The notes under the pieces are model-generated. The model saw nothing but the letters and a program-made list of their open reading frames with translations. It had not been told where the DNA came from and ran no database searches. From the NCBI GenBank assembly GCA_964460115.1, contig CAYWPR010000005.1, positions 71,199 through 135,198 on the forward strand: a stretch of 64,000 nucleotides of DNA. The letters run 5' to 3'. Below are positions 9,338-18,743 of this stretch, one piece after another. This DNA comes from JAEUJZ01 sp964460115. Its GTDB lineage: Bacteria > Myxococcota_A > Polyangia > Palsa-1104 > JAEUJZ01. Position 1 is the first letter of the stretch. Each line of letters begins with the position of its first letter. Position numbers and translations under genes: made by a program.

Positions 9338-11899
9338 TTAGGTTTTCTCGAGAGGAACGCGGCGGCGCTGATCGCGCGTAGCGCGAAACTGCTGGTAGTC
9401 GATTTTGACGCCCGCGTGCGCTAAAAAATCGATAAAGCGCTGATATTCGCGCTGCGAAACTCCAAGCCGAGTGGCGGCGCGCGTATAAAATCCACCGCTT
9501 TCGGAAAGGGCGCGCCGAATCAGTTCTTCCAGTCGATGCAAGGAAAGCTGGCGCGTCTTCCAGCGCGGCCAGACTTCTTTCCAGAACCAACCTTCCGGAG
9601 TCGGATCCGGACATTCCAGGGGCGCAGAATTGGCGTCTTGGCCAATGCCTTCCTCGGCTTCTAGCGCTCGTCTTACATCGTCCGCGAGCAGTTCATCGGG
9701 GCGGCCATAAAGCGCCAGGGCCCGCAGGACCACCGATTCCAATTGGCGGATGTTGCCCGGCCAGTGATAGCTCGCCAATAGCTCGTCGATTCCTTTGCCG
9801 ATGGTGATGGGCACGCCGCGGCTCATGCGCGCCACGATGTGGCGCAAAAGCAGGGGAATGTCCAAAGTCCGCTCGCGCAGCGGCGGCAAGCGCACCACCA
9901 GGGCCGACAGGCGATAGTACAGATCCTCGCGAAAGCGGCCCTCGCGAATTTCGCGCAGCAGGTCTTTGTTGGTGGCGGCCAGAACGCGAACATTTGTGTG
10001 CAGCGCTTCTTCGCCGCCAAGACGAGTAAAATCGCGCTGGCTCGTGCGGCCTAGAACGCGCAGCAGCTTCACTTGAACTTGCGGCACGATGTCGCCCACT
10101 TCATCGATGAATAAGGTCGATTGATGCGCCGTTTCAAAGCAACCCTTGCGGCGCGCAGTGGCTCCGGTAAACGCGCCGCGTTCGTGACCAAATAGTTCAC
10201 TTTGTATCAGATTGGGATCGCCTCCCAGGGCTGCGAAATTGGTGGCGACCATCGGACGCGGACGGCGCGGCGAGGCATGGTGAATGGCATGCGCGATCAT
10301 TTCTTTGCCGGTGCCGGTTTCGCCGACAATTAGGACGGTGTCGTCTTCGCGAAAAGCCACTCGCTCGATGGTGCGGTAGACTTCTCCCATGGGCCCGCGC
10401 GGATCGCCGATGAGATTGCCAAAGTAGTATTCCAAATCTTCGGCATGGGCGGCGCGATCGAAGCCGAATTCGCGGCGCTGCTTTTGCGCCACGGTTTTTT
10501 CGTGCCGCGCGCGCAAAGCATCGATGAGCCGCGCATTGTCCACGGCCAGCGCCACCTGATCGGCGAAGATCTGAAATCGGCCGATATCATCTTCGGAAAA
10601 GTAGCCGCGTTTGTGACTAGAGGCCAGGGCCACGCCGAAGGTCTCGCCACGCAGCCGCAAAGGAACGCCGATTTCCGAACAGATCGACAGATCCGCGGGC
10701 AAGTAAATCGCCGCGGTGCGCGTATCTTTGGCGACATAAGGCTGTCCCGAGCGCAGCACGTGGGCGACAATAGAATGGGATTCGGCCGTTTCTTCCAGCG
10801 GAATGTACTCGGGCAGTACCGAACCGTCATAGCCCGCCGCTTCGCTTAGCAAAAGCCGCCCGGTGTTGCTATCGAGAAGAGCAATGACACCGGCGTCGGC
10901 TCCCAAAAAGCGAATCATTTCTTCGGTAACCGTCTGTAGAACCGGAGCCAGGGCCCGTCCCGAGCTGCGAAACAAATCCTGCAGATAAAAGAAAGTGGCG
11001 GCGTTGCGACGTTCCGGGCGGATGTTTTTCAGCGCGCTGACAAATGCCGCGGCCAACTGGCGCACGGCACTGCGCGCCTCGCTGATTGGGGCACTGTTTT
11101 GCAAAAGCAGCAAAGAGCCGACGATGCGACCGGCTCGCTCAAGCGGTATGGTTTCAAGCCACGCCGCCGAAAGCGGTACAAAGCGCGGCGCGGGCAGACA
11201 TTCCAATAGACGCAGTTCCGCGTACTTGGCATCCGGGACAATGAGCGCTGCCGCTTTGCCTTCGCAGACCGCCGCCAGGTGCGAATCAGAAAGGGGCAGT
11301 TGGCGGCGATGAAATTCATACAAACTGCTGCTGTCGCGCGCTTGGATGTTTAGCACTGACAAGCAATCCTCAGAAACGGTAAACACGGCGGCCAAAGAAA
11401 CCGCGGGCAAAAGTTCCAGACAGCCTTTGGTGAAGCGGTCGGACAGCTCGAGCTCGGTGATTCCGCGCAGGCGTTTGGCGAATTTTTCTTTTTCGCGGTG
11501 GGCCCGCGCGCGATCCAGTTCAGACGCCGATTCTGTACACAGCGCCGCAATCTCGCGCGTCAGAATTTCATCCAGCCGTCGTCCGTCCGCGCCGGCTACA
11601 AGAAGCAGCCGGCCAAAGGGGCGTTCGCCGGGCGATAGGGCCAGCGGAAAAATCCGCAGATCAAAGATGCCTAGCTGTTGCCGCAGCCAGGGTTCCAAAG
11701 GACCTAGCGATTCGAGTTGCGCCGCCTCGGCGGTTTCGCCGAGATGCAGCGTCAAGCACAGCAACTGGGCTTTGTCGGCAATGGCGTGACCGCCGCTTTG
11801 CACCTCTTCCAGAGAGCCGGTTAACGGATCCTCGAGTTGCAGGCCAAACCCCCAGCCGCGCGGCAAAAGCGGAAGCAAGCGGGACAAAAAAGAGACCAC
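9338..11899 (-). CDS. Sigma-54-dependent transcriptional activator with GAF domain
   Basis: Enhancer-binding protein that remodels RNA polymerase-sigma-54. An N-terminal sensory half (unassigned, then a GAF domain at about residues 310-480, ending FADQVALAVDNARL) is followed by an AAA+ domain with Walker A GETGTGKE, the sigma-54 contact loop GAFTGAT, Walker B TLFIDEVGD and the RLPPLRER motif. A Fis-type helix-turn-helix is at the C-terminus (AATRLGVSQREYQRFI). The frame is open 58 codons further upstream, but GTG at 11899 follows a perfect AGGAGG five bases away, giving 853 residues. It lies divergent to a small secreted-protein gene with paired palindromes between them. Confidence 0.92.
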   Translation of the reverse strand: MVSFLSRLLPLLPRGWGFGLQLEDPLTGSLEEVQSGGHAIADKAQLLCLTLHLGETAEAAQLESLGPLEPWLRQQLGIFDLRIFPLALSPGERPFGRLLLVAGADGRRLDEILTREIAALCTESASELDRARAHREKEKFAKRLRGITELELSDRFTKGCLELLPAVSLAAVFTVSEDCLSVLNIQARDSSSLYEFHRRQLPLSDSHLAAVCEGKAAALIVPDAKYAELRLLECLPAPRFVPLSAAWLETIPLERAGRIVGSLLLLQNSAPISEARSAVRQLAAAFVSALKNIRPERRNAATFFYLQDLFRSSGRALAPVLQTVTEEMIRFLGADAGVIALLDSNTGRLLLSEAAGYDGSVLPEYIPLEETAESHSIVAHVLRSGQPYVAKDTRTAAIYLPADLSICSEIGVPLRLRGETFGVALASSHKRGYFSEDDIGRFQIFADQVALAVDNARLIDALRARHEKTVAQKQRREFGFDRAAHAEDLEYYFGNLIGDPRGPMGEVYRTIERVAFREDDTVLIVGETGTGKEMIAHAIHHASPRRPRPMVATNFAALGGDPNLIQSELFGHERGAFTGATARRKGCFETAHQSTLFIDEVGDIVPQVQVKLLRVLGRTSQRDFTRLGGEEALHTNVRVLAATNKDLLREIREGRFREDLYYRLSALVVRLPPLRERTLDIPLLLRHIVARMSRGVPITIGKGIDELLASYHWPGNIRQLESVVLRALALYGRPDELLADDVRRALEAEEGIGQDANSAPLECPDPTPEGWFWKEVWPRWKTRQLSLHRLEELIRRALSESGGFYTRAATRLGVSQREYQRFIDFLAHAGVKIDYQQFRATRDQRRRVPLEKT

Positions 11900-11910
11900 G
11901 AGCGCCTCCT

Positions 11911-11959
11911 GAAAGTTTCGGCATTTTACAGAGTTTTTTTCAGATTTTCTGAAACTTTC
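11911..11959. promoter_or_regulatory. Paired palindromic sites, candidate UAS/operator for the sigma-54 activator
   Basis: GAAAGTTTC (11911-11919) and GAAACTTTC (11951-11959) are exact inverted copies of each other and each is palindromic around its central base. Their centres are 40 bp apart, about four helical turns. TTTCAG and CTGAAA around them add further half-sites. They sit between the divergent sigma-54 activator and the small secreted-protein gene. Confidence 0.45.
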
Positions 11960-12043
11960 GCTGGCCTGCGATCGACCGCAAAAACAAATTATTCCGTCGC
12001 CAAATTCGCAAAAAAGCCGATTTAGAAAAAACGCCGAAGCACT

Positions 12044-12059
12044 TGGCACGCATCGTGAT
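12044..12059 (+). promoter_or_regulatory. Degenerate sigma-54 -24/-12-like element
   Basis: TTGGCACG (12043-12050) matches the -24 half of a sigma-54 promoter well. The -12 half reads GTGAT where TTGCA is expected, so the GC is lost. It lies about 50 bp before the secreted-protein ATG at 12109 and 85-150 bp downstream of the paired palindromes, which is the right geometry. Weak on sequence alone. Confidence 0.25.
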
Positions 12060-12108
12060 GAAGGGGATGCCAACGCAACGCCAACGACTTTTCAGGAGCC
12101 AGACCGTC

Positions 12109-12468
12109 ATGAAGACCATCCGCCCGCTAGCCGCCCTTGTTTTCGCCTTTGCCCTTTGCGCCAGCATCAGCGCGTTCGCCGGACAGGATGCAAACCCGGA
12201 TCTGGTCGCTCGGCACACGAGCCGCATTCGCACGATTCAGAAAAGTCTGGCCGGTGAAGGGTACAGCCTGCAAAGCGTTGAGGAACAGCCCATCTATTAC
12301 ATCGTACCGCCGACGACTCCCTATGTGTGGGGAACCCTCGTCTACACCTACACTCGCACGAGCAATGGTCAGGTCGATGAGGCGAAGCTAAGCCTGCAAG
12401 TGCAGACGACGGCGGATGGCAGCTTTGCGTTTCCGGAAATCATGCTGCGCGAGCATCTGGCGGAGTAA
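12109..12468 (+). CDS. Small secreted protein of unknown function
   Basis: 119-residue protein with a clear Sec signal peptide (MKTIRPLAALVFAFALCASISAFA-GQ). AGGAG lies about ten bases before the ATG at 12109; the upstream in-frame ATGs would destroy the signal peptide. The mature part is small and Tyr/Thr-rich, with no recognised domain. It sits head to head with the sigma-54 activator, so it is the obvious candidate target of that regulator. Confidence 0.7.
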   Translation: MKTIRPLAALVFAFALCASISAFAGQDANPDLVARHTSRIRTIQKSLAGEGYSLQSVEEQPIYYIVPPTTPYVWGTLVYTYTRTSNGQVDEAKLSLQVQTTADGSFAFPEIMLREHLAE

Positions 12469-12510
12469 GTACGGCTTCATGGCGGCTTCTGCCGCGAACC
12501 GGATACGCCC

Positions 12511-13140
12511 CTAGCCGAGATCTATGGCTGCGGAAGGGGCGGCGTCCGGTGTGGAAGCGGCAGCTTCCGATTCGGAAGCCGTCTCGGAATTCTTGTCAAA
12601 TTCGGTCAGCCAGTCGATCTCTGGACGTTGCAGGACGATGGCATAGCCGCGATGCTTGAGCGCATAGACTAGTCCCGCCTGCAAATCTCGCTTCGTCGAA
12701 ACCTGCGCCAAGTTGACGCCCAGTTGTACCAGCGTCCGCGATACTGCCGCCGAGACCCCGACGAGCAGGCATTTGGCCCCAAGCAAAGCGGCGGCGCGCG
12801 TGGTTTGAATCAGCATATTGGCCACCGATGTGTCGACGATGCTGACGCCGGTGATGTCGATAAGGACGACCTGCGCCTGATGCCGAGTGATCGCCAGCAT
12901 CAAATCATCCATTAAGTGCTCGCCGCGAGAGCTGTCGAGATGGCCGATAAGCGGCATGACCAGGATGCCGTCGTGAATCGGCAACACCGGGGTTCCAAGC
13001 TCGCGCAAAACCTCGATCAGCCGACCGTGTTCTTCATGCGCCGCGCGCAGTGATTCGCGACACTCGTCAAGCTCTTGCCGGGTTTTTGCTAGTTCTTCCG
13101 CCATATCGATGGGCGGGGTTGACGGCTCTTTATTCACCAT
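12511..13140 (-). CDS. RsbR-like STAS-domain regulator (stressosome-type)
   Basis: A short N-terminal coiled coil (about residues 12-45) leads into a STAS domain of the RsbR/RsbS type (about 50-165), starting TPVLPIHDGILVMPLIG and containing VLIDITGVSIVDTSVANML. The Thr of DTSV sits where RsbR proteins are phosphorylated by their switch kinase; the second RsbR phosphosite appears to be Val here. A Ser/Ala-rich tail follows. Such proteins are signalling scaffolds that act with switch kinases and PP2C phosphatases; none of those lies next to it. It ends a leftward run after the FadL and 173-residue membrane protein genes. Confidence 0.8.
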   Translation of the reverse strand: MVNKEPSTPPIDMAEELAKTRQELDECRESLRAAHEEHGRLIEVLRELGTPVLPIHDGILVMPLIGHLDSSRGEHLMDDLMLAITRHQAQVVLIDITGVSIVDTSVANMLIQTTRAAALLGAKCLLVGVSAAVSRTLVQLGVNLAQVSTKRDLQAGLVYALKHRGYAIVLQRPEIDWLTEFDKNSETASESEAAASTPDAAPSAAIDLG

Positions 13141-13252
13141 CGCTACTTTCCAACTCGGCCTTTTTTCGATCGCAGTGGCTAAGCCCCAGGGCAGGGCGGC
13201 TTGGCGAACAAATTTCGGTCCACAAAAATCGTCCCATGGCGCCGCTGGCCCG

Positions 13253-13774
13253 TCAAGTTGGAGGCGCCGGCGAATTTGCCGCGGAATGTGCTTGTAGCTT
13301 TTGGGCGCGCTTTACCGCCAAATAGCCGACTATGCCGTAGCCGACGCTGAAGGCCAGCGTGAACAGCACGGTGCTTGGCTGCTTGCGCCCAGAATTTAAC
13401 AGCAAGCTTAGCGTGCCCAGCCCATGAAAGCCGCTGATGACAAGTGCGGTGACTGCCCAGCGCATGCGAGGCCGATTGTTTAGCAAATCGGTGATGTTTA
13501 CGATCAGCACCGCAACCATCAATCCGAAAATCGCCATCGCGAGTAGGCTCAGCAAAAAATACGCAAAGACAAATAGCGAGCCGACCAGAAGCACCGATCC
13601 GACAAAGCGCTCAAATTCCTGCTGGCTGCAGCCGATTAGACTCAAAAATAGCGCCGATCCACTTAGCATAGCGGCGGCCATGCGATTGCGCCGCGCGCTG
13701 TGCAGAACTGATCGAAGCTGCGTAGAAGTCACCAGCGCTATCTTACTACGTTCTGCTTGGCAGAAAATGCGCAA
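13253..13774 (-). CDS. Hypothetical membrane protein
   Basis: Up to 173 residues with about four hydrophobic helices (around SALFLSLIG, LLVGSLFVFAYFLLSLLAMA, FGLMVAVLIVNITDLL and FTLAFSVGYGIVGYLAV). No recognised domain. The start is uncertain: ATG at 13774, GTG at 13732 or an internal ATG are all possible, none with a strong ribosome-binding site. It lies 36 bp downstream of the FadL-like gene and upstream of the STAS gene on the same strand, so co-transcription is plausible. Confidence 0.5.
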   Translation of the reverse strand: MRIFCQAERSKIALVTSTQLRSVLHSARRNRMAAAMLSGSALFLSLIGCSQQEFERFVGSVLLVGSLFVFAYFLLSLLAMAIFGLMVAVLIVNITDLLNNRPRMRWAVTALVISGFHGLGTLSLLLNSGRKQPSTVLFTLAFSVGYGIVGYLAVKRAQKLQAHSAANSPAPPT

Positions 13775-13810
13775 ATGGAGCGCCGAGGGCAGGAACGAAT
13801 TGCGGCAAAA

Positions 13811-15337
13811 TTAGCGGACTGCGGAGAATCCCAAGGCGATGATGTCGTAGGCGACCTGATAGGTTCCGCCGCCAATGCCTCCGACGCCGGGCGGAAAAGA
13901 AGTGTTTGGACGAATGGGATTGGCGGGATAAAGCTTGCTGTCGCTTGGAGAGACATAGCGATCGGGCTGAATGATTCGGCCGTAGCTAAAATCAAAACGC
14001 CAGTCCGTGCTTAGGAAGTGAATCTTGGGCATAAACAGACCGACGGAGACTAGTCCTTTATAGGAATCGGCGGTCAGAACGGTGATGGTTGCATCGGGCA
14101 TTCCCGAAGTTTCAAACATTCCGCCTAGGCGTGCGCCCAGATATTGAAAAAACGCCGCTTCTAGTCCCAGGTGCACCGAATGCGTGTTTTGCATATCGCG
14201 GCGCAGCGCCACCGGTCCCAGCGCATAGCTGCCGATTCCTTTCAGATTGATAATGGAAATATCACTGGGGGTAAAAGTGATGTCCTTTTGCATGGCCCAA
14301 AACTCTGCCGTATAAGCCAATTCGATGCGCAAATCGCGCAGAAAAAGGAAATCCTTGCCAGCGGCTTTTAGGGGATGCATCTCGACCCCCAGCCGCAGAA
14401 TCGGCGGCAGGTTTAAAGACAGACTGGCGCTACGACCCTGCACGCTGGCGCCATTGAAAAGTTCGTTGGTAGGAAGTCGAGTGTCTACAGTTCCAGTGAT
14501 ACTGCGTACAAAGAAGGGAAACTGAAACGCCAATCCCAGCCGTAGCCAGGAGAGCGGCCTGCCGATGGCGCCTAGGTTAAACGAAGGGGTCAGGCCGAAG
14601 GCCTGGGCAAGCACCAGCGTGTCATAGTCCGGTTGCTCTGGACGGCACATCACTTGCGTACAGCCGTTTAACATGATGCGCGTGCGAAAGTAGACGACCA
14701 TCAGTTGCGGGCCGATGCCAATCTGCAATTTGTCGCCAAGAAGGCTAAACGCAGCCACCGGATTTAATACCGCAAGCATCGTCGATCGGGCCAAACTGCC
14801 GTCGTGAAGTCCAATAATCTGATAGCGCTGCGGCGCGACATCGGGAACGGCTTGTATCTCGGCTTCGGTGTTATAAGAAGGTTCCGGATAGCGGCCCAAT
14901 CCGGTGTAGGGAATCCAGACTCCGAAGCCAAAAGACATGCTGCCCCAGCCGCGTCGTAATTTGCGCGCGAACGCGAACTGCGGAATAAAAAGCGGAGCGC
15001 TGCCTAGAAGCGCCCCGTCGGCCTGAACTGGCGGTCGCAAAATGCCATTTTCATCGCGGGTGTAAGTGAGCTTTTGCAACACAAAACCGGCGTCTAAAAA
15101 TCCGCTCCAACCGCTTTGGCCGTCGGCAATGGCGGCGACGCCGGCCGGATTGTAGTAGATGGCATTGAGGTCATCGGCTCCAGCGACAAATGCGCCGCCG
15201 CGGCCAAGCGGACGGGCCCCATGTGGGGTGACAAACATGCCGGCGGCTTGCGCTTGGCGCTCGTGCAGCGGAGTAAATTCGCAGAGCCAGAACACCAGGA
15301 CCAGCCAGGGCACAAGCGCGCGAACACCGAAAGACAT
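13811..15337 (-). CDS. FadL/OmpP1/TodX-family outer-membrane transport protein
   Basis: 508-residue predicted outer-membrane beta-barrel for uptake of hydrophobic compounds such as fatty acids. Signal peptide (ends RQAQAAG), followed directly by the family's N-terminal hatch signature: ARPLGRGGAFVAGADDLNAIYYNPAG. The Asn-Pro-Ala-Gly stretch is the hallmark of this family. The remainder has alternating amphipathic segments, and the final residue region (YDIIALGFSAVR) is barrel-like. It is first in a leftward group with a membrane protein and a STAS protein. Confident family call; substrate unknown. Confidence 0.85.
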   Translation of the reverse strand: MSFGVRALVPWLVLVFWLCEFTPLHERQAQAAGMFVTPHGARPLGRGGAFVAGADDLNAIYYNPAGVAAIADGQSGWSGFLDAGFVLQKLTYTRDENGILRPPVQADGALLGSAPLFIPQFAFARKLRRGWGSMSFGFGVWIPYTGLGRYPEPSYNTEAEIQAVPDVAPQRYQIIGLHDGSLARSTMLAVLNPVAAFSLLGDKLQIGIGPQLMVVYFRTRIMLNGCTQVMCRPEQPDYDTLVLAQAFGLTPSFNLGAIGRPLSWLRLGLAFQFPFFVRSITGTVDTRLPTNELFNGASVQGRSASLSLNLPPILRLGVEMHPLKAAGKDFLFLRDLRIELAYTAEFWAMQKDITFTPSDISIINLKGIGSYALGPVALRRDMQNTHSVHLGLEAAFFQYLGARLGGMFETSGMPDATITVLTADSYKGLVSVGLFMPKIHFLSTDWRFDFSYGRIIQPDRYVSPSDSKLYPANPIRPNTSFPPGVGGIGGGTYQVAYDIIALGFSAVR

Positions 15338-15412
15338 GGCGGCTTCTTAGCGCGAAACCCCTCAAAAGGGAAGCCTTGGCCTTGTTCGCTTCTAATGGCG
15401 TTGGCCCTAAAT

Positions 15413-17464
15413 TTAGGGAATGTCCAAAAGTTCTATTTGCGATAAGACAGCGGCGGTGGCGATCGTCACGCGAACGATATCGGCAGCGTAGCCTATATTG
15501 AGGCGATTTGGCGTGTCTGCAAAATCGTGATAGCCGACGCGGTCTGTGTCGTAGCGATTCATTTTTTCGCTGATGTGTACGACTGCAAAGCCGGCCTCGG
15601 CGAAAACCTGACCGTCGGTATTGTACAAATAGCTATACAGGTGCTCGGGCGGGTAGATGCGCGGCTTCAGCCATTTGCTGACCTGGGGCGTCAAAAAAGC
15701 CGCCAACTCGGCCACTTGCATCGCGGAATCCGCAGCGTCAAAAAAGGCCGCCGGATTCAGCTGAAATTCGCGATTTTGCGCCGCAGAAACGCCGATCATG
15801 TCAAGCAGCAGCAAGACGCCGATATCGCTGCGGCGGCGCAGGAGTTCCTCGATGTAGCGGCGCGCCCCCAAGTCGTCGGCGGGAAACTCCTCGCCGGTGA
15901 GGTGCACAAACCAGATGTCCCGCTTGCGAAATGCCGGCGGCAGGGCCCTAAGCACCGCCGCAGCCCGCAAAAGCGCCGCCGCGGCGCTAACATTGTCGTC
16001 AGCACCCGCGACAGACACGCGCTGACCCTTTCTGGCAAAAGTCTTTTCGCAGAAGGCGGTGTCTATGTGATCGGCCAAAACGATAGGCAGCCGGCTGGCG
16101 GTTTCAGATGGCGCGCGCCGGCCGGGCAAAATCGCAATCAAGTTGCTTTGCGCAATGCCGCGCCAGACAAAGCGCTGGCGTTGCGTCAGGATTCCGCTGC
16201 CAAGTTGCTTGTAACGCGCCTCCAAGTAATCAAGCAGCACATCGAGCTGGTGTTGCGGATCGGCGCTGTTTTTGCGGACCAGGCGTAACGTCTGCGCCGC
16301 GCCGGACTTTGGCCCATCGGGCGCACCAGGCGGTACATCAAGCGGCAAAAGTCCGGACAGCATGTCGATGTCGCGGCGGTAATCATTGGCAAAGGTTGCC
16401 GGAAAACTCGGCAGCTTGGCAGCCAGCGCCGCCTGTTTCAGTGCGGCGGGCAGCGCCTGCGGCGGCGACCGCGGCACCACGGTGTAGCTTTCCTGCAATT
16501 GAAACTGCACGGTTCTTTTTGGCAATTCGCTTTGCGCAATGCGCAAATGCAGCGTCTGCGCTTGGCGATTGAAGCGAGCTGGCTGCGGCAAGGCGATGCA
16601 CCATACTGCCTGTTGCTGCAGAGCGCTGGCTTGCGCAAAATGGGCCTCCTGCGCGGGCCGCTCGGCACTTGGCAACCAGGCGGCCAAAGCGGCCGTTTTG
16701 TCGGCATTTGTCCACACGCATTCGGAAAACCGCGGCTTTTCATACAGGCTTTTGTTCGTTTCGGACAAAAAGTCGGTAAAAATGGCTGCAAAGTCGGCGC
16801 GCCGAGCCGGTTGCAGATGTACGGGAAGAATGGGCGGTGGCCTGGCGAAATTTGCGGCATCAAAATCGCGGCTTTGATGCCGCGCCGCATCCAGCCACTG
16901 CCAGGGCGCACTTTCATGCAGCCGGTAGCGGCTTATTACCCAGGTCAAACGTCCGACATCATTGATGGTTGGCCATAGCTCAAGTAAAACGCTGAAAGAG
17001 TCCGCAGGAATTTCTTTTCTTTGTTGTAGCGTTTTTAGCAGCGTCTGCGCCTGCCATCTAAGCAAGGGAAAAAGGGAGTCCGCCAAGCGCAGACTGGGAA
17101 GGGTTTTTCCATAGATGATCTGCTCGCGCAAACTGGCCCCTAGATGCAGGGGCTGCCGCTGTTCGGAATTGGCTTCCAGAAAAAGGCCGAAAAAACAAGG
17201 TCCGGAAAGACAAGGGCCAAGCTGCAGATCCGGCAGAAGCTGTGCCAGATTCAGGCTTTGCAGCGGTCGCGGTGTGTTTCCAATCAGCCAGGGCATCGCT
17301 TGAGTCTGACGCAGCAGGGCCCTCTGCGCGGCGGCCAAATCCACCGCGATCGGCTTTTCTATAGACTCCGCTGCCGCTGTCAGTTGCAGCATGCCGCACA
17401 GCATCCAAAGCCAGCTTGCCGGACTGCTAATTCCCTTGGCCGTCATGGCCAAAAAAGGTATCAC
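15413..17464 (-). CDS. M28-family zinc aminopeptidase, exported
   Basis: 683-residue protein with a signal peptide (ATG at 17464 or 17446; ends LQLTAAAES). The C-terminal third is an M28 peptidase domain. It shows the metal and catalytic ligands ADHIDT (His), AGADDN (bridging Asp), LTGEEFPADD (catalytic Glu pair), LLLDMIG (Asp) and, near the end, HISEKMNRYDTDRVGYHD. The N-terminal two-thirds carries no recognised domain. It is head to head with the S58 peptidase gene with only about 20 bp between starts, so each promoter must lie inside the other's 5' region. Probably degrades peptides in the periplasm or outside the cell. Confidence 0.82.
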   Translation of the reverse strand: MIPFLAMTAKGISSPASWLWMLCGMLQLTAAAESIEKPIAVDLAAAQRALLRQTQAMPWLIGNTPRPLQSLNLAQLLPDLQLGPCLSGPCFFGLFLEANSEQRQPLHLGASLREQIIYGKTLPSLRLADSLFPLLRWQAQTLLKTLQQRKEIPADSFSVLLELWPTINDVGRLTWVISRYRLHESAPWQWLDAARHQSRDFDAANFARPPPILPVHLQPARRADFAAIFTDFLSETNKSLYEKPRFSECVWTNADKTAALAAWLPSAERPAQEAHFAQASALQQQAVWCIALPQPARFNRQAQTLHLRIAQSELPKRTVQFQLQESYTVVPRSPPQALPAALKQAALAAKLPSFPATFANDYRRDIDMLSGLLPLDVPPGAPDGPKSGAAQTLRLVRKNSADPQHQLDVLLDYLEARYKQLGSGILTQRQRFVWRGIAQSNLIAILPGRRAPSETASRLPIVLADHIDTAFCEKTFARKGQRVSVAGADDNVSAAAALLRAAAVLRALPPAFRKRDIWFVHLTGEEFPADDLGARRYIEELLRRRSDIGVLLLLDMIGVSAAQNREFQLNPAAFFDAADSAMQVAELAAFLTPQVSKWLKPRIYPPEHLYSYLYNTDGQVFAEAGFAVVHISEKMNRYDTDRVGYHDFADTPNRLNIGYAADIVRVTIATAAVLSQIELLDIP

Positions 17465-17483
17465 TGAAATGATGGGGTGTCCG

Positions 17484-18734
17484 ATGTATCCGATTGCTCC
17501 GCTTCGTCTGTTTCAGTCGAAAAATGGTTCAACTTTGGCGCGATTTTTGTGCAGTGCGATTGTGTTTGGCTCTGTTTTCGCCACGGTGGGGAAACCTTCC
17601 GCAGTGAATGCCAAGCCACGCGGGCGCGAGCTCGGCATTCTGTTTGAAGGTCGTCCGGGACGCTGGAATGCTATTACCGATGTGCCTCAGGTCGCCGTGG
17701 GTCACACCACCCTTATTTACGGAAATGGAGCTTTGGTGCCGGGCCAAGGGCCGGTGCGCACTGGGGTTACGGCGATTTTGCCGCACGGCAAAGACAGTCG
17801 AGCGCGCAGTGTGGCGGCGGTGGTGGCGATAAACGGCAACGGCGAGATGACCGGCAGCCACTGGATAAACGAGTCGGGTTTGCTCGAAACACCGATACTT
17901 TTGACCAATACGCACAGTGTTGGCGTGGTTCGCGACGCGGTCATTAACTGGGGCAATCGCCGCTTTCCGCCGCGCGCCATGGCCGATGAAGTATTTTCGC
18001 TGGCGGTAGTGGCCGAGACTTATGACGGCTTTCTGAACGATATCAACGGTCACCACGTACGGCCGGAACACGTCTATGCGGCGCTTGATGGCGCGCAAAG
18101 CGGGCCGGTGGCCGAAGGCAATGTGGGCGGCGGCACCGGCATGGTGAGCTCGCAATGGAAGGGCGGCATTGGCACTTCATCGCGCCTGTGCAAACTGCCG
18201 CAAGGGGAATTTGTCGTCGGAGTTTTGGTTCAAACGAACTACGGCAGGCGCGCCGATCTGCGCATTTTGGGGGCGCCGGTCGGTCGCGAGATTGGAGAGC
18301 TTTTGCCGCAAGGCGTTCATCCGAGCAGCCTTCCGCCCGGACGTGAAAAAGACGGCTCGATCATTGTGGTCATTGGAACCGACGCACCGCTTTTGCCTCA
18401 TCAGATGGCTCGGCTCGGCCGGCGCGCCGCCCTGGGACTTGGGCGGCTCGGGGCGGTGTCTTATCAAACTTCTGGCGATCTGGTGATTGCTTTTGGACCG
18501 GCTGTGCCCGCCGCTGACAATCAGGGACTTGTGCACTTTGCGGCATTGCCCAATGAATCGATCGATCCTCTGCTGCAGGCTGTTGTGCAGGCGACTGAAG
18601 AATCCGTGGTCAATGCTCTGCTTGCCGCCGAGACCATGACTGGAGTCGACGGCCATACGGTATACGCGCTACCACACGAGCGGCTGTTAGAAGTCTTGCG
18701 ACGCTATCGGCAAGTAATGCCCATGTTGCGTTAG
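17484..18734 (+). CDS. P1/S58-family (DmpA-like) aminopeptidase
   Basis: About 416 residues. N-terminal signal-like hydrophobic region, then the DmpA/BapA fold: NAITDVPQVAVGHTT near the start, NGNGEMTGSHWI, TNTHSVGVVRD, and GNVGGGTGM followed by KGGIGTSSR, where family members cleave themselves to expose the N-terminal Ser/Thr nucleophile. Family members remove N-terminal residues, including D- and beta-amino acids. The frame is open upstream; ATG 17484 is preferred because ATGs at 17469/17472 add little and lack a better ribosome-binding site. It faces the M28 gene and ends 9 bp from the convergent DUF885 gene. Confidence 0.85.
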   Translation: MYPIAPLRLFQSKNGSTLARFLCSAIVFGSVFATVGKPSAVNAKPRGRELGILFEGRPGRWNAITDVPQVAVGHTTLIYGNGALVPGQGPVRTGVTAILPHGKDSRARSVAAVVAINGNGEMTGSHWINESGLLETPILLTNTHSVGVVRDAVINWGNRRFPPRAMADEVFSLAVVAETYDGFLNDINGHHVRPEHVYAALDGAQSGPVAEGNVGGGTGMVSSQWKGGIGTSSRLCKLPQGEFVVGVLVQTNYGRRADLRILGAPVGREIGELLPQGVHPSSLPPGREKDGSIIVVIGTDAPLLPHQMARLGRRAALGLGRLGAVSYQTSGDLVIAFGPAVPAADNQGLVHFAALPNESIDPLLQAVVQATEESVVNALLAAETMTGVDGHTVYALPHERLLEVLRRYRQVMPMLR

Positions 18735-18743
18735 AGTGCGGGC

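Noticed and set aside
12044..12059. Clear sigma-54 promoter
   Set aside because: The -12 GC is not present, so it is reported only as a weak element.
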